From positions 992,001-1,056,000 of the forward strand of contig NZ_JAANAT010000001.1 of NCBI RefSeq assembly GCF_011089895.1: 64,000 bases of DNA, read 5' to 3'. Of this stretch, positions 8,813-17,827 are shown one piece after another. The notes under the pieces were generated by a model. That model was given only the letters and a program-made list of their open reading frames with translations, was not told where the DNA came from and did not search any database. The stretch is from Mucilaginibacter inviolabilis (GTDB taxonomy: Bacteria > Bacteroidota > Bacteroidia > Sphingobacteriales > Sphingobacteriaceae). The stretch's first letter is position 1. Each line of letters opens with the position of its first letter. The position numbers were made by a program, and so were the translations under genes.

Positions 8813-11800
8813 ATGAACATAAAGTATACTAAAAAATCATTTTTTTTAGCACTTCTCTGTCTACTTGTGTCATCAGCTGCAGCTCAATCTATTAACGTTG
8901 GTAATGTTGATGCGGGACCTTATGGTCCGGGTTCAACCATTACCATACCTATAAAGTTGAGCAATACTTCTGGCTGTTTTGCTGCCAATAATGTATTTAA
9001 TCTTTATCTGTCAGATGCTAACGGCAATTTTGGTGCTCAACAACTAATAGGCACCATCAGCGGTTTTTATGCCACGTTTGTGAATGGTATTATCCCTGCC
9101 GGAACACCATCCGGAACGGGATATAAATTACAAGTAGTCTCCACCGCGCCGGCTATCACCAGCGCTGCATCATCAGCATTTAGCATTAATAACTCGGCAG
9201 GAGTAGTTGCTGCGGTAAGTTCCCAGATCATTAATCCGCAATATCCGGAAGTATTCGGTACATGTAATGGCACACCGAATACCACCACCAGATATACTTT
9301 TTTAAATCAGTCCACCTCCGGAGCATCAGTTACCGCTTCCTTTTTTAATGATCTGGCACAAACAGCCGAAGGTGGCACGGTTACCGTTTCGCCCAGTGCC
9401 GCTTTTGATGCCCAGGCGGCAAACTATACGGTAACGGTTAAAGCGGTAAATGGCGGTATTGTGGGTACAAAATCCTATTTGCTGATGAACAACGTAGCCA
9501 ATAGCGGACTTGGCGCAACGGGTATCACCTCTGTATGTCTTTCAAACGGCAGCGGCGAGCTCACCTTTAATGCCGATATCACCTCACCCCAAACCGGATT
9601 GCAGAATAATTACCCGGGACATACCTATAAAGTAACCTGGGGCGATGGCGCCAGCAGTACCTTTACACTTTGTGAGATCATAGCACAAGGCGGTAAACTT
9701 GTGCATACTTACAACGCATCATCGTGCGGTAGTATTTTTAATAATATCAAGAATGTTTTTGGGGTCGATCTGCAGCTTACCAGTGTTTACTGCGGCGATA
9801 TTGGTACCCCGGCAACCAAGTATGCACAGGTGCTTGCACCACCTGTAAATAAATTTTCAAATGTTGATGCAGGTTGCGTAAATGTACCTGTAACATTTGC
9901 CAATACCTCGTATCCCGGGCAGTCGGCCAGCACCACTACCACCTCGGCCAGTTGTATTAATACCGATGCAAAATATTCGTGGTATGTTGATGATATATTA
10001 CAAGTTCAAAATTATGGGGCTACCCAACCTTTTGTTTACACTTTTACCACAACAGGTGTGCACACTGTAAAACTGGTTTTGCAAAATACGGCAGGTATTT
10101 GCGGAGCCGCGGATGTTATCAGGACTATCTGTATTCAAAACCCGCCAAAACCGATATTTAATTTCCCGGTGAAAGCCGGTTGCGGGCCATTAACTTTAAT
10201 ACCCGACAATACATCGGTAATTGATGCCAATTGCGATAACACCAATAATTACCAGTGGATAACCGCAGGTCCGGCAGCGGTTACTTATGCAGATAATACT
10301 ACCGCTAATAGTCAGCAACCGCACATGGTTTTTGGTACGGCAGGTGTTTATCGTGTTAACCTTATTATTAATACCAAAAGCTGCGGTCCGGTTTTGGGTA
10401 CCGAACAAAGCATTACGGTTGATGCCGCGCCAACGGCCCAATTATCGGCAGATGCATCTGTGTGCGGTATTAACCAAACGCTTAATTTTAATACTGATGC
10501 GGGTATTACCCATACGGTTTTAGGCGGTATAGGCGAACTTAAACCAGATTCGTACACCTGGACAGTAAGTGGTGGAGCGTTTGATTTTGCAGGTGGCACA
10601 ACTGCCAATTCCCAGTATCCGCAGATAGTGTTTCATGACGCCGCAACTTATACGGTTAGTGTGGCGGTAAAAAACGGATGCGGTGCGCCGGCTACCGCTA
10701 CACAGCATCTTACTTTCCAGGTATCCCCAACTATCAGTGCCGGTAATCCTTTTACGGTTTGCGCCGGATCAGATATCAACCTTACAGGAACCATTCCCAG
10801 CGGTTCTGTAACCGGGCAACAATGGACGGGTGGTACAGGCACTTTTAGTAACCCTAATGCATTGGTTACTACCTATACCCCATCTGCTGCTGATAGAGCA
10901 GCGGGCAAAGTTACTTTTTCATTAACAGGTACCACCTCATTAACGCCGCCTTGCGATAAGGTGGTTAGCACGGTTACCATTACTATTCAACCACAAACGG
11001 TTATTACCAGTGCTCCAGTTATTAATAATCAATGTTCAGGAACAGCACTTAATTATCATATACTCTCTACACCCAGCGGTAATTATAACTGGACAATTGA
11101 TCCCACTAAAACATCGCCATCGGTTACCGGTTATGCAAGCGGAAGCGGTACAGTTATCAATGATGTGCTCACCAATAGCGACCCATCAAATTTTGCTATA
11201 GTGACTTACATAGTACAGGCTATTGGTGGCAACTGTAACGGCGATCCTTTTACCTTAACTGTTCATGTTTTACCGGCACATCTTACAGCTGGCTTTACGG
11301 CCAGTGTAGCCGAAGGCTGCGGAGCTTTAACCGTTCAGTTTACCAATACATCAGTACCGCTCAGCGGGAGCTTTACCTGGGATTTTGGCGATGGCAATAC
11401 CTCAACCGAAGTTAGCCCTTCACATCAATTTACACCAGGTACTGATGGCAAGGATAAAATTTATACAGTAAATTTGCAGTTACTCAACTCCTGTGGCAAT
11501 AACATAAATGCTACACCCGTACAGATCACGGTGCACCCGGCAGCACCGGTTGCGCTTATTCTTCCAAGTCCGCTAAGTGGTTGTTCGCCATTTACGGTGA
11601 CCGTTCAAAATGCCTCACCGGGTAATAATAAAAACTACACTTATCACTTATATGACCCAGCCACGCAGCAGGATGTCCTGCCTGCAATAACGCATACAGA
11701 TAAAACCCCGGCAGTTTTTACTGTCACTTCATCGTTAGCCAAATTGTACAAGTTATATATGGTAGCCGAAGACATTTGTGGTAACACCACAAAAAGTATA

Positions 11801-12964
11801 GAATGGCCCATTTCGGTATCGCCGCCTGATTTTGTGGCAAAAACCTTTGTGACTGATAATAACAATACAGGCTGCGTTCCTTTCGCTACCAGTTTTGTAA
11901 ACGCCTCAACCGGTGGCGATACGTTTACTTATAATATATATGACCCCGCTGGTAATGTTACCCACATAACTGCAGGTGGTTTAGGCAGCACGCTTCCTTA
12001 TACTTTTAGCCAGGCAGGTGTTTTTCATGTTTCTATAACAGCTACCAATAGCTGTTCGTCTATCGAGTCGGATAAGGTAACTGTAACCGTAAATCCGCTG
12101 CCATTACCCGCTTTCTCTGCCAATGTTACCACAGGTTGTAAAACGCTGTTAGTCAATTTTACTAACGGAACGCAAGCACCGGATGGTAATTCAAACGCAA
12201 GTTCATACCAGTACGATTGGGATTTTGGCGATGGCAGTGCGCACGCATTTGAGCAAAATCCAGCTCCGCATTTGTACCGGTTTAGTAATACACCGTTTAC
12301 CGTTACGCTGATGGTGACCAACCCGGTAACCGGATGTACTACCACTGCTGTTAAAAATAGTTATATCACCGTAAATCCGCCACCCTTTACCGCCTTTGGA
12401 GTGAAACCAGATACCACCATCAGTATACCCAATTACAGGTTTTCATTTGTTGATCAGACCACCAATGGCCCCGAGAGATGGCTTTGGTATTTTGGCGACG
12501 GGCAAACCTCCAGCAATCGAAACCCTACACATACCTACGCCGATACGGGTACCTATTCGGTAACATTAACAACCTACCGGGGCGACTGCGATAGTGTTAT
12601 TGTGCACAAAGTTCACATTACGGGTATTCCTGGTCAGCTTTACTTGCCAAATGCCTTTATGCCAACCAGCGGTTCAACGGAGCTTCAAAAATTTATAGCC
12701 AAAGGTTCCGGCATCAAAAAATGGCACCTGCAGGTATTTAATAACTACGGGCAGCTGATGTGGGAAACCGATAAACTAACCGATCCGAAAGGTACGCCGG
12801 TAGACGGTGATGGCTGGGATGGAACATTCAGAGGGGCGCCTGTACAGCAGGGTGTTTATATATGGCAGGCTTCGGCAACATTTATAAACGGCACAGAATG
12901 GAAAGGCATGAGCTATAATAACTCCCTGCCCAAACGCACGGGTACTATAAATTTAATACGATAG
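8813..12964 (+). CDS. Large PKD-repeat surface protein with T9SS type-B (gliding-motility-associated) C-terminal domain
   Basis: A 1383-residue secreted protein. It opens with a signal peptide (MNIKYTKKSFFLALLCLL..., cleavage after AAAQ, residue 25). The body is a string of Ig-like/PKD modules. At least three clear PKD cores read WDFGDGNTS, WDFGDGSAH and WYFGDGQTS, each followed by a ...HxY/F...YxVTL strand. The last ~100 residues (LYLPNAFMPTSG... then WHLQVFNNYGQLMWET...DGWDGTF...QGVYIW) form the CHU_C type-B sorting domain recognised by the type IX secretion system. It is followed three bases later by a PorP/SprF gene, the usual partner. Expected location is the cell surface or outside the cell, with an adhesive or matrix role inferred from the PKD modules. 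Confidence 0.9.
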   Translation: MNIKYTKKSFFLALLCLLVSSAAAQSINVGNVDAGPYGPGSTITIPIKLSNTSGCFAANNVFNLYLSDANGNFGAQQLIGTISGFYATFVNGIIPAGTPSGTGYKLQVVSTAPAITSAASSAFSINNSAGVVAAVSSQIINPQYPEVFGTCNGTPNTTTRYTFLNQSTSGASVTASFFNDLAQTAEGGTVTVSPSAAFDAQAANYTVTVKAVNGGIVGTKSYLLMNNVANSGLGATGITSVCLSNGSGELTFNADITSPQTGLQNNYPGHTYKVTWGDGASSTFTLCEIIAQGGKLVHTYNASSCGSIFNNIKNVFGVDLQLTSVYCGDIGTPATKYAQVLAPPVNKFSNVDAGCVNVPVTFANTSYPGQSASTTTTSASCINTDAKYSWYVDDILQVQNYGATQPFVYTFTTTGVHTVKLVLQNTAGICGAADVIRTICIQNPPKPIFNFPVKAGCGPLTLIPDNTSVIDANCDNTNNYQWITAGPAAVTYADNTTANSQQPHMVFGTAGVYRVNLIINTKSCGPVLGTEQSITVDAAPTAQLSADASVCGINQTLNFNTDAGITHTVLGGIGELKPDSYTWTVSGGAFDFAGGTTANSQYPQIVFHDAATYTVSVAVKNGCGAPATATQHLTFQVSPTISAGNPFTVCAGSDINLTGTIPSGSVTGQQWTGGTGTFSNPNALVTTYTPSAADRAAGKVTFSLTGTTSLTPPCDKVVSTVTITIQPQTVITSAPVINNQCSGTALNYHILSTPSGNYNWTIDPTKTSPSVTGYASGSGTVINDVLTNSDPSNFAIVTYIVQAIGGNCNGDPFTLTVHVLPAHLTAGFTASVAEGCGALTVQFTNTSVPLSGSFTWDFGDGNTSTEVSPSHQFTPGTDGKDKIYTVNLQLLNSCGNNINATPVQITVHPAAPVALILPSPLSGCSPFTVTVQNASPGNNKNYTYHLYDPATQQDVLPAITHTDKTPAVFTVTSSLAKLYKLYMVAEDICGNTTKSIEWPISVSPPDFVAKTFVTDNNNTGCVPFATSFVNASTGGDTFTYNIYDPAGNVTHITAGGLGSTLPYTFSQAGVFHVSITATNSCSSIESDKVTVTVNPLPLPAFSANVTTGCKTLLVNFTNGTQAPDGNSNASSYQYDWDFGDGSAHAFEQNPAPHLYRFSNTPFTVTLMVTNPVTGCTTTAVKNSYITVNPPPFTAFGVKPDTTISIPNYRFSFVDQTTNGPERWLWYFGDGQTSSNRNPTHTYADTGTYSVTLTTYRGDCDSVIVHKVHITGIPGQLYLPNAFMPTSGSTELQKFIAKGSGIKKWHLQVFNNYGQLMWETDKLTDPKGTPVDGDGWDGTFRGAPVQQGVYIWQASATFINGTEWKGMSYNNSLPKRTGTINLIR

Positions 12965-12967
12965 CAG

Positions 12968-14005
12968 ATGCGCAATCCCTTAAAAAAAGCTATTCTATTT
13001 TTCGCAGCGCTGCTAACAGGCCTGGTAACCTTTGCCCAGGATCATATGTATTCGCAGTTTTTTAATTCGCCGGTTTATCTTAACCCGGCATTGAACGGTC
13101 AGTTCCCCGGCGACCTGCGTATGAACCTCATTTACCGTAACCAGTATACATCGGTACCGGGTGGTTTTAATTACCTTACCGCCTCGATCGACTATAATAT
13201 TCCCCGGTTTGGTGGTGGCGTAGGCTTATTGTTTACCCGTGGCAGCGAAGGCGCTGCCGGCCTTGTTAAAAATAATATAGCAGGTATTTATTCTTATAGC
13301 GTAGGTTCAGATGATTTTGTATTATCGTTTGGTTTACAGGCGGGTATTACCAATCGTTCTGTCAATTATAGTAAGCTGATATTCAGCGATCAGATCGACC
13401 CGCAATTTGGCTATATACCCGGCGCTCCTACCGCAGCAGAACCACCGCTTTTTGACAACCGATACTATTTTGATGCCGGTGCGGGTATCAACCTGGTGGT
13501 GGGTGATTTTAATATCGGGGGCGCTTTACAACATATTAACCGGCCAAATGAGTCATTTACCGGTATTCCGGCCAAATTACCCATGAGGGGCACGGCGCAT
13601 GCCAGTTACCGGCTTGACCTGAACCCCTATGCCAACCTGGATGAAGACGAAAAATCATTCCTGATTCCTTCCGTTATCTTATACAAACAAGCCAGTGCAC
13701 AATCTATCAATGCCGGCATGCAGTTTAAGCGGAAAAGTATTAACGCGGGCCTGTGGTATCGCACCGGCGGATCGGCAGGGCCAAGCGCCGTAGTACTCTC
13801 GCTGATATTCGACATATTCATCCACCACGACGGCGGCGAAAAGCTGCGTTTAGGTGTAAGTCATGATGCTCCTTTCGGTGGGCTAAATTACAGCAACACC
13901 AGCGGATCATCAGAGGGAAGTATCGGGTATGAAACTACGCTCCCATCCCGCTCGGATGCCTACCGTAAATTTGAGGGATCACGGCGCTGTTATGATTTTT
14001 ATTGA
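12968..14005 (+). CDS. PorP/SprF-family type IX secretion outer-membrane protein
   Basis: A 345-residue outer-membrane beta-barrel protein with a signal peptide (MRNPLKKAILFFAALLTG..., cleavage after TFAQ). The family signature follows at once: DHMYSQFFNSPVYLNPALNG and RMNLIYRNQYTS. The rest is alternating beta strands ending in RRCYDFY. PorP/SprF proteins are needed for secretion or anchoring of specific type-B T9SS substrates, and paralogues are usually encoded directly after their substrate. Here it starts three bases after the 1383-residue PKD protein, which strongly implies that pairing and translational coupling. The core T9SS genes are not in this window. Confidence 0.93.
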   Translation: MRNPLKKAILFFAALLTGLVTFAQDHMYSQFFNSPVYLNPALNGQFPGDLRMNLIYRNQYTSVPGGFNYLTASIDYNIPRFGGGVGLLFTRGSEGAAGLVKNNIAGIYSYSVGSDDFVLSFGLQAGITNRSVNYSKLIFSDQIDPQFGYIPGAPTAAEPPLFDNRYYFDAGAGINLVVGDFNIGGALQHINRPNESFTGIPAKLPMRGTAHASYRLDLNPYANLDEDEKSFLIPSVILYKQASAQSINAGMQFKRKSINAGLWYRTGGSAGPSAVVLSLIFDIFIHHDGGEKLRLGVSHDAPFGGLNYSNTSGSSEGSIGYETTLPSRSDAYRKFEGSRRCYDFY

Positions 14006-14237
14006 GCGGGTATTCATTTTAATCATGTGGTCCATTTTTGGCGTAATTGCAGGCTAACTATACTGGCTTTTAGTATCTTTATTGCCAAAATCTTTCCTTG
14101 GGTTTAGCGATTTTTATTGATGATGTGTTTTTTTTGAAAAAAAATGAATTGTGCAGGCAACCTTTTCATATCGGGCTACGTGATAACTATAAAAATGATA
14201 AATAATAGTACAATTTAACCCCATTTGAACCCCTTAT

Positions 14238-14870
14238 ATGGGAGAAGCGGAACTACAACAACTTATTGCGGGCTGCTTGCAGCAAAGCCGAAAGGATCAG
14301 AAAATGCTTTATAAGGCATTTTACGGCTTTGCTATGAGCATATGTTTGCGATATGCCGGTAACCGTTATGAAGCTGCGGAGATCATGAATCAGGGTTTTT
14401 TAAAAGTATTCACTAATTTGCACAAATATGATACGGGGCGCCCGTTCATTGCCTGGGTTGGCCGTATTATGATGAATACTTCGGTTGATTATTACAGGAG
14501 CAACCTGAAACTATCGCTCAATGATGATCTGGATGCTGCCGAAGATATAGGTCATGATGAACTACCCGACCAGAAACTAAATTATGATGATCTGCTGGGC
14601 ATGATACAGCAGCTGCCAAATGCTTACCGTACCGTATTTAACTTGTTTGCTATTGAAGGTTTCTCGCACGAAGAAATAGCAGCCCAGTTAGGCATCAGCA
14701 CAGGTACATCAAAATCAAACCTATTTAAAGCGCGGGAAAAACTAAAAACAATGGTACTTAACTCCGGCCGTTTGCCGGACAGTGGTTCTGAAGATATACG
14801 GCATAAAATTATTGCCATAGGTGCGATGAGCGTTGGACTATCACACTTGATTGAATTAATATTGCGATGA
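14238..14870 (+). CDS. ECF-type RNA polymerase sigma factor
   Basis: A 210-residue sigma-70 family protein. Region 2 covers about residues 20-95, with LYKAFYGFAMSICLRYAGNRYEAAEIMNQGFLKVF split by the usual polar break, then FIAWVGRIMMNTSVDYYR. Region 4 (about residues 125-175) has LPNAYRTVFNLFAIEGFSHEEIAAQLGIS, the DNA-binding helix-turn-helix, then GTSKSNLFKAREKL. The C-terminal ~35 residues include a hydrophobic tail (IIAIGAMSVGLSHLIELIL). The stop overlaps the start of the next gene by four bases (ATGA), so the two are translationally coupled. The partner is probably its regulator. Confidence 0.9.
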   Translation: MGEAELQQLIAGCLQQSRKDQKMLYKAFYGFAMSICLRYAGNRYEAAEIMNQGFLKVFTNLHKYDTGRPFIAWVGRIMMNTSVDYYRSNLKLSLNDDLDAAEDIGHDELPDQKLNYDDLLGMIQQLPNAYRTVFNLFAIEGFSHEEIAAQLGISTGTSKSNLFKAREKLKTMVLNSGRLPDSGSEDIRHKIIAIGAMSVGLSHLIELILR

Positions 14871-16189
14871 AAGGGAAAAACGAAAATAAATTAGATCAGC
14901 TGTTCAAAGACGGGTTATCCGGCTCTGAAGATCATTTTGCTTTTCGTGAGGAGGATTGGGCTTCTATGGAGCGCCTGCTGGATAATAAACCCAGCAAAAA
15001 GGCGGTCATCAGGAGGATAATTTATTACTCGGCAGCAATAGCAGCTATTTTACTGCTGGCTGTAGGCTTGTTCTTCTTTAACAGGAACGATAAAGAAAAG
15101 AATGAATTGGCAGTTAAACCAAAAATAAAAACAGGTACACAGTTACCTGTCCAAAAAGATAATGGCCAAAATAACCAGTCTGTAAAAGACTCTGTTAAGC
15201 ATACTAACCCGGATAATGAAAACCTGGTTAAGAATAATGTAAACAGCGGCAAGAACGAAGCGGGATCAGCCTTGGGTGTAACTCCGGGTAAGCGTAATCA
15301 GCAAAATAATATACCGGTGAATCAAAATCCGATAAATCCGAATGTACCGAATAATAAAACCATAAAGGATAGTGCCGATAAAAACAAGGCGGTTGTTCCT
15401 CCGGTAGATAATACCAACAATGTGGTAGATCCTACAAAGGTAGCCGCTACAAACACGCAAAAACAAAATGACCTGGCTGCCAATACAACTAATCCCAGCC
15501 AAGCAGATACTGCTGGTAGTAAAACAGCGCCGGTGCAACAGGTTAAAAAAGATAAACCCTCTCTTAAACCGATACTGAGAACCGGGCCACGCTTTACGCT
15601 GGCCATAATGGCTGCACCTGATCTGAACGCCGTTAATTCGTTTAACCGGAACCAGGTGGGTACAAACTTTGGGGTGCAGTTAGGCATCCACTTGTCTAAA
15701 AAATTGAGCATATCAACCGGTGCATCATATGCGGTTAAGCCTTATCAGGCCACCGGCAGTCAATATAACTCCATAGCCTGGCAAGGGCGACCAAGTAATG
15801 ATCTTCCGGATTATGTAACAGCTAATTGTAAAGTGTTGGATATACCCTTGAATCTGAATTATCAATTCTATGCCAAGGGCAGAAACAAGTTTGCTATAGG
15901 CAGCGGTTTGTCATCCTACATTATGCTGCGCGAGAATTATCATTTTTCGTTTGCCGATGGCTCGAAACCATCCTATGATGTTCAGGTTGATGGGCGTAAC
16001 CAGCATTGGTTGGGTGTATTGAATTTAAACGCTACGTACGAACGCAGGATCAACTCCAAGTTCAGTACTATTATACAGCCTTATATGAAACTCCCGGTTA
16101 CAGGTATCGGTGTTGGCCGGGTTGACCTCCGGTCGACAGGTGTGGCGGTTGGCGTAAGCTGGAATATTAATCCGTTCAGGCCTAAGTAA
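14867..16189 (+). CDS. Membrane-anchored protein with C-terminal beta-barrel-like domain; probable partner of the ECF sigma factor
   Basis: A 440-residue protein. Residues 1-45 are charged and cytoplasmic (LDQLFKDGLSGSEDHFAFREEDWASMERLL). One transmembrane helix spans about residues 48-68 (IIYYSAAIAAILLLAVGLFFF). A long Asn/Lys/Pro/Thr-rich linker covers about residues 72-225. The last ~210 residues form a beta-rich domain (FTLAIMAAPDLNAVNSF... through NINPFRPK) resembling outer-membrane beta-barrel/PorT-type domains. The short N-terminal segment WASMERLL recurs in Bacteroidetes sigma-associated membrane proteins. Overlap with the sigma gene suggests an anti-sigma role, but I see no classic zinc-binding HxxxCxxC anti-sigma motif. 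Role is inferred from context. Confidence 0.75.
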   Translation: MKGKNENKLDQLFKDGLSGSEDHFAFREEDWASMERLLDNKPSKKAVIRRIIYYSAAIAAILLLAVGLFFFNRNDKEKNELAVKPKIKTGTQLPVQKDNGQNNQSVKDSVKHTNPDNENLVKNNVNSGKNEAGSALGVTPGKRNQQNNIPVNQNPINPNVPNNKTIKDSADKNKAVVPPVDNTNNVVDPTKVAATNTQKQNDLAANTTNPSQADTAGSKTAPVQQVKKDKPSLKPILRTGPRFTLAIMAAPDLNAVNSFNRNQVGTNFGVQLGIHLSKKLSISTGASYAVKPYQATGSQYNSIAWQGRPSNDLPDYVTANCKVLDIPLNLNYQFYAKGRNKFAIGSGLSSYIMLRENYHFSFADGSKPSYDVQVDGRNQHWLGVLNLNATYERRINSKFSTIIQPYMKLPVTGIGVGRVDLRSTGVAVGVSWNINPFRPK

Positions 16190-16203
16190 AAGAGGATTAA
16201 AAG

Positions 16204-16279
16204 CTGTCATGCTGAGCTCCGTCGAAGCATGGTGGGCAGGCCTCTGCGCGCGAGTCTTCGACGGAGCTCAGACTGACAG
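16204..16279. repeat. Palindromic repeat, CTGAGCTnCGTCGAAG family, copy 1
   Basis: Near-perfect inverted repeat arms of 24 bases: 16204-16227 and 16256-16279 differ at two positions. They flank a GC-rich centre. The centre and arms are homologous, in opposite orientation, to the element at 35484-35566. Elements of this type are scattered through many Bacteroidetes genomes. A second short palindrome follows at 16296-16322 (GTCAT...GAGGAACGACGAAGCAATGAC). It sits between convergent genes and may serve as a terminator. Confidence 0.8.
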
Positions 16280-16348
16280 GCCCTACGCATTTATGTCATC
16301 GAGGAACGACGAAGCAATGACATATTTTATATATAAAGAATAAAAATT

Positions 16349-17017
16349 TTACCGGTTTTTAGCCAGCAAAATAATGTCTTTTCCTTCTATAACCTGCTTA
16401 TCGTAACCATTTTCGGTAATATTAATCATGGCATGGGCTAACTCCTGCAACGTAACAAAGCCAGCAGGATACAAGGCCCTGCCAATAGGGAACAGCCAGT
16501 TGATGTATTTATAAAAATTATGTGTGTTCGACAAGCCTTTTATCGGTTTGATAAAGCCAGGGCGAAAGGCAAATACTTGCTTGAAAGGAAGCTTCATCAA
16601 GTCGTTCTCGGTTTTTCCTTTAACAGCCGCCCAACCTTTACCCTTTTCCTTGCTGTCGGTTCCGGCTCCGGAAATATAACAAAAGGTCATACCTGGGTTG
16701 AGTTTGCTCAAGATTTCGCCTACGTGCATGGTTAGCGTGTAGGTTAATCTGAAATATTCGTCGGCTTTTATCCCTACGGATGATACCCCTAAACAAAAAT
16801 AGCAGGCATTATAACCCGATAATTCATTTTCAATAGCCGAAAAACCAAAAAAATCACGGTGTATGACCTCCTTAAGCTTGGGATGTGTAACTCCCATGCT
16901 TTTTCGGTTGATCAGCAGCACGGCTTCCACATTGGGATGCTGTAAACATTCATGCATCACCCCCTCGCCCACCATTCCGGTGGCCCCGGTTATAATCACT
17001 CTTAATTTTGCTTTCAT
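16349..17017 (-). CDS. NAD(P)-binding oxidoreductase, atypical SDR/NmrA-like
   Basis: A 222-residue Rossmann-fold protein. The dinucleotide-binding motif GATGMVGEGV lies at residues 11-20, and a basic residue after strand 2 (LLINRKSMG) favours NADP(H). The central strand reads ACYFCLGVSS. The catalytic-region equivalent, YISGAGTDS...WAAVKGKTENDLM, retains Lys but lacks the canonical YxxxK, so it belongs to the atypical SDRs of the NAD(P)H-binding type. The substrate is unknown. Its ATG lies one base after the TetR stop codon, so it forms an operon with and under that regulator. Confidence 0.85.
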   Translation of the reverse strand: MKAKLRVIITGATGMVGEGVMHECLQHPNVEAVLLINRKSMGVTHPKLKEVIHRDFFGFSAIENELSGYNACYFCLGVSSVGIKADEYFRLTYTLTMHVGEILSKLNPGMTFCYISGAGTDSKEKGKGWAAVKGKTENDLMKLPFKQVFAFRPGFIKPIKGLSNTHNFYKYINWLFPIGRALYPAGFVTLQELAHAMINITENGYDKQVIEGKDIILLAKNR

Positions 17018-17018
17018 A

Positions 17019-17588
17019 TTATGCGGGGTTGATTAACATAGACCAGGTGAGATCAAATGCTTCGTTAATGATTTGTTCCTTTTTGTCGGCGCATAGATCG
17101 CACTTCACCAGGAACTCGTACATCCCGTTGATCTGGCTCCAGGCAAGCGTGGCGATCAGCTCGGTTGGTAGATTTTTAAATATTCCGGCCTGTACAGCAC
17201 CCTCCAAAAGTTGCGTGTGCTGCCGGGAATGTTTGGCTATATCCTCGGCAGGAACCAAAGCCAGATGCGGCGAAAAATGGAATTGTTGGAGAAAAAAGAA
17301 CTCTTCCGGACGTGTAACTCCCCATTTTAATGAGTACACAAACATATTCCTGAACTTATCCTTAAAAGTTTCGCCCTGGTTAATCTTTTCAAACAGGTAG
17401 GTGTTCAGCTCCTCTTTTGTTTGGTTGTAAAGGGCCACTACCAGCTCGTCCTTGGTGTTAAAATAATGAAACAGCGTACCATTTGACACACCGGCTTCAC
17501 TGGCTATTTTACTGGTAGGCGTACCATGAAAACCATATTGTACAAACAACTTTAGAGCTGTTGAAAGAATTGAGGCTGACTTATCCAT
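17019..17588 (-). CDS. TetR/AcrR-family transcriptional regulator
   Basis: A 189-residue repressor-type protein. The N-terminal helix-turn-helix covers about residues 8-52 (ILSTALKLFVQYGFHGTPTSKIASEAGVSNGTLFHYFNTKDELVVALY), a textbook TetR_N domain. The rest is helical and should bind a ligand and dimerise. It is the first gene of a two-gene operon with the NAD(P)-binding oxidoreductase and probably regulates itself and that gene. A promoter with good -33 and -7 boxes lies just upstream. No inducer can be named. Confidence 0.92.
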   Translation of the reverse strand: MDKSASILSTALKLFVQYGFHGTPTSKIASEAGVSNGTLFHYFNTKDELVVALYNQTKEELNTYLFEKINQGETFKDKFRNMFVYSLKWGVTRPEEFFFLQQFHFSPHLALVPAEDIAKHSRQHTQLLEGAVQAGIFKNLPTELIATLAWSQINGMYEFLVKCDLCADKKEQIINEAFDLTWSMLINPA

Positions 17589-17611
17589 ATATAAACTGAC
17601 TAATCACTCTA

Positions 17612-17641
17612 CAAATGTATCCAAAATTAAGCTCCTGCAAA
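17612..17641 (-). promoter_or_regulatory. Bacteroidetes-type promoter of the TetR/oxidoreductase operon
   Basis: On the minus strand a TTTG box (17638-17641) is followed after 18 bases by TACATTTG (17612-17619), a full match to the Bacteroidetes -7 consensus TAnnTTTG. The -7 box lies 23 bases upstream of the TetR ATG at 17588, leaving a very short 5' leader. This is the best promoter match I found in the window. Confidence 0.7.
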
Positions 17642-17827
17642 CTATTTCTTTGATTAACAGGGTCAAGATCATAAAATATTAAAATAAAAAGACAATTCCT
17701 GATTCTTCGGGCAACCCTTTGCCACAAAGCAACGATATATTAATAGACGCCTATGCTAGAGCCTGCAGGTGTATACAGGTTAGGTTTATTGCGTTGTGAA
17801 AGCTTGCTCATTTTTAATTATCTGCAC

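Noticed and set aside
8813..12964. Several long antisense and out-of-frame ORFs inside the PKD gene
   Set aside because: They lack start context and recognisable domains and run against a gene with clear PKD and sorting domains; they are shadows.
17753..17827. Longer N-terminus for the first GT2 gene
   Set aside because: The added 25 residues have no family match, and the first beta strand begins at the ATG at 17828.
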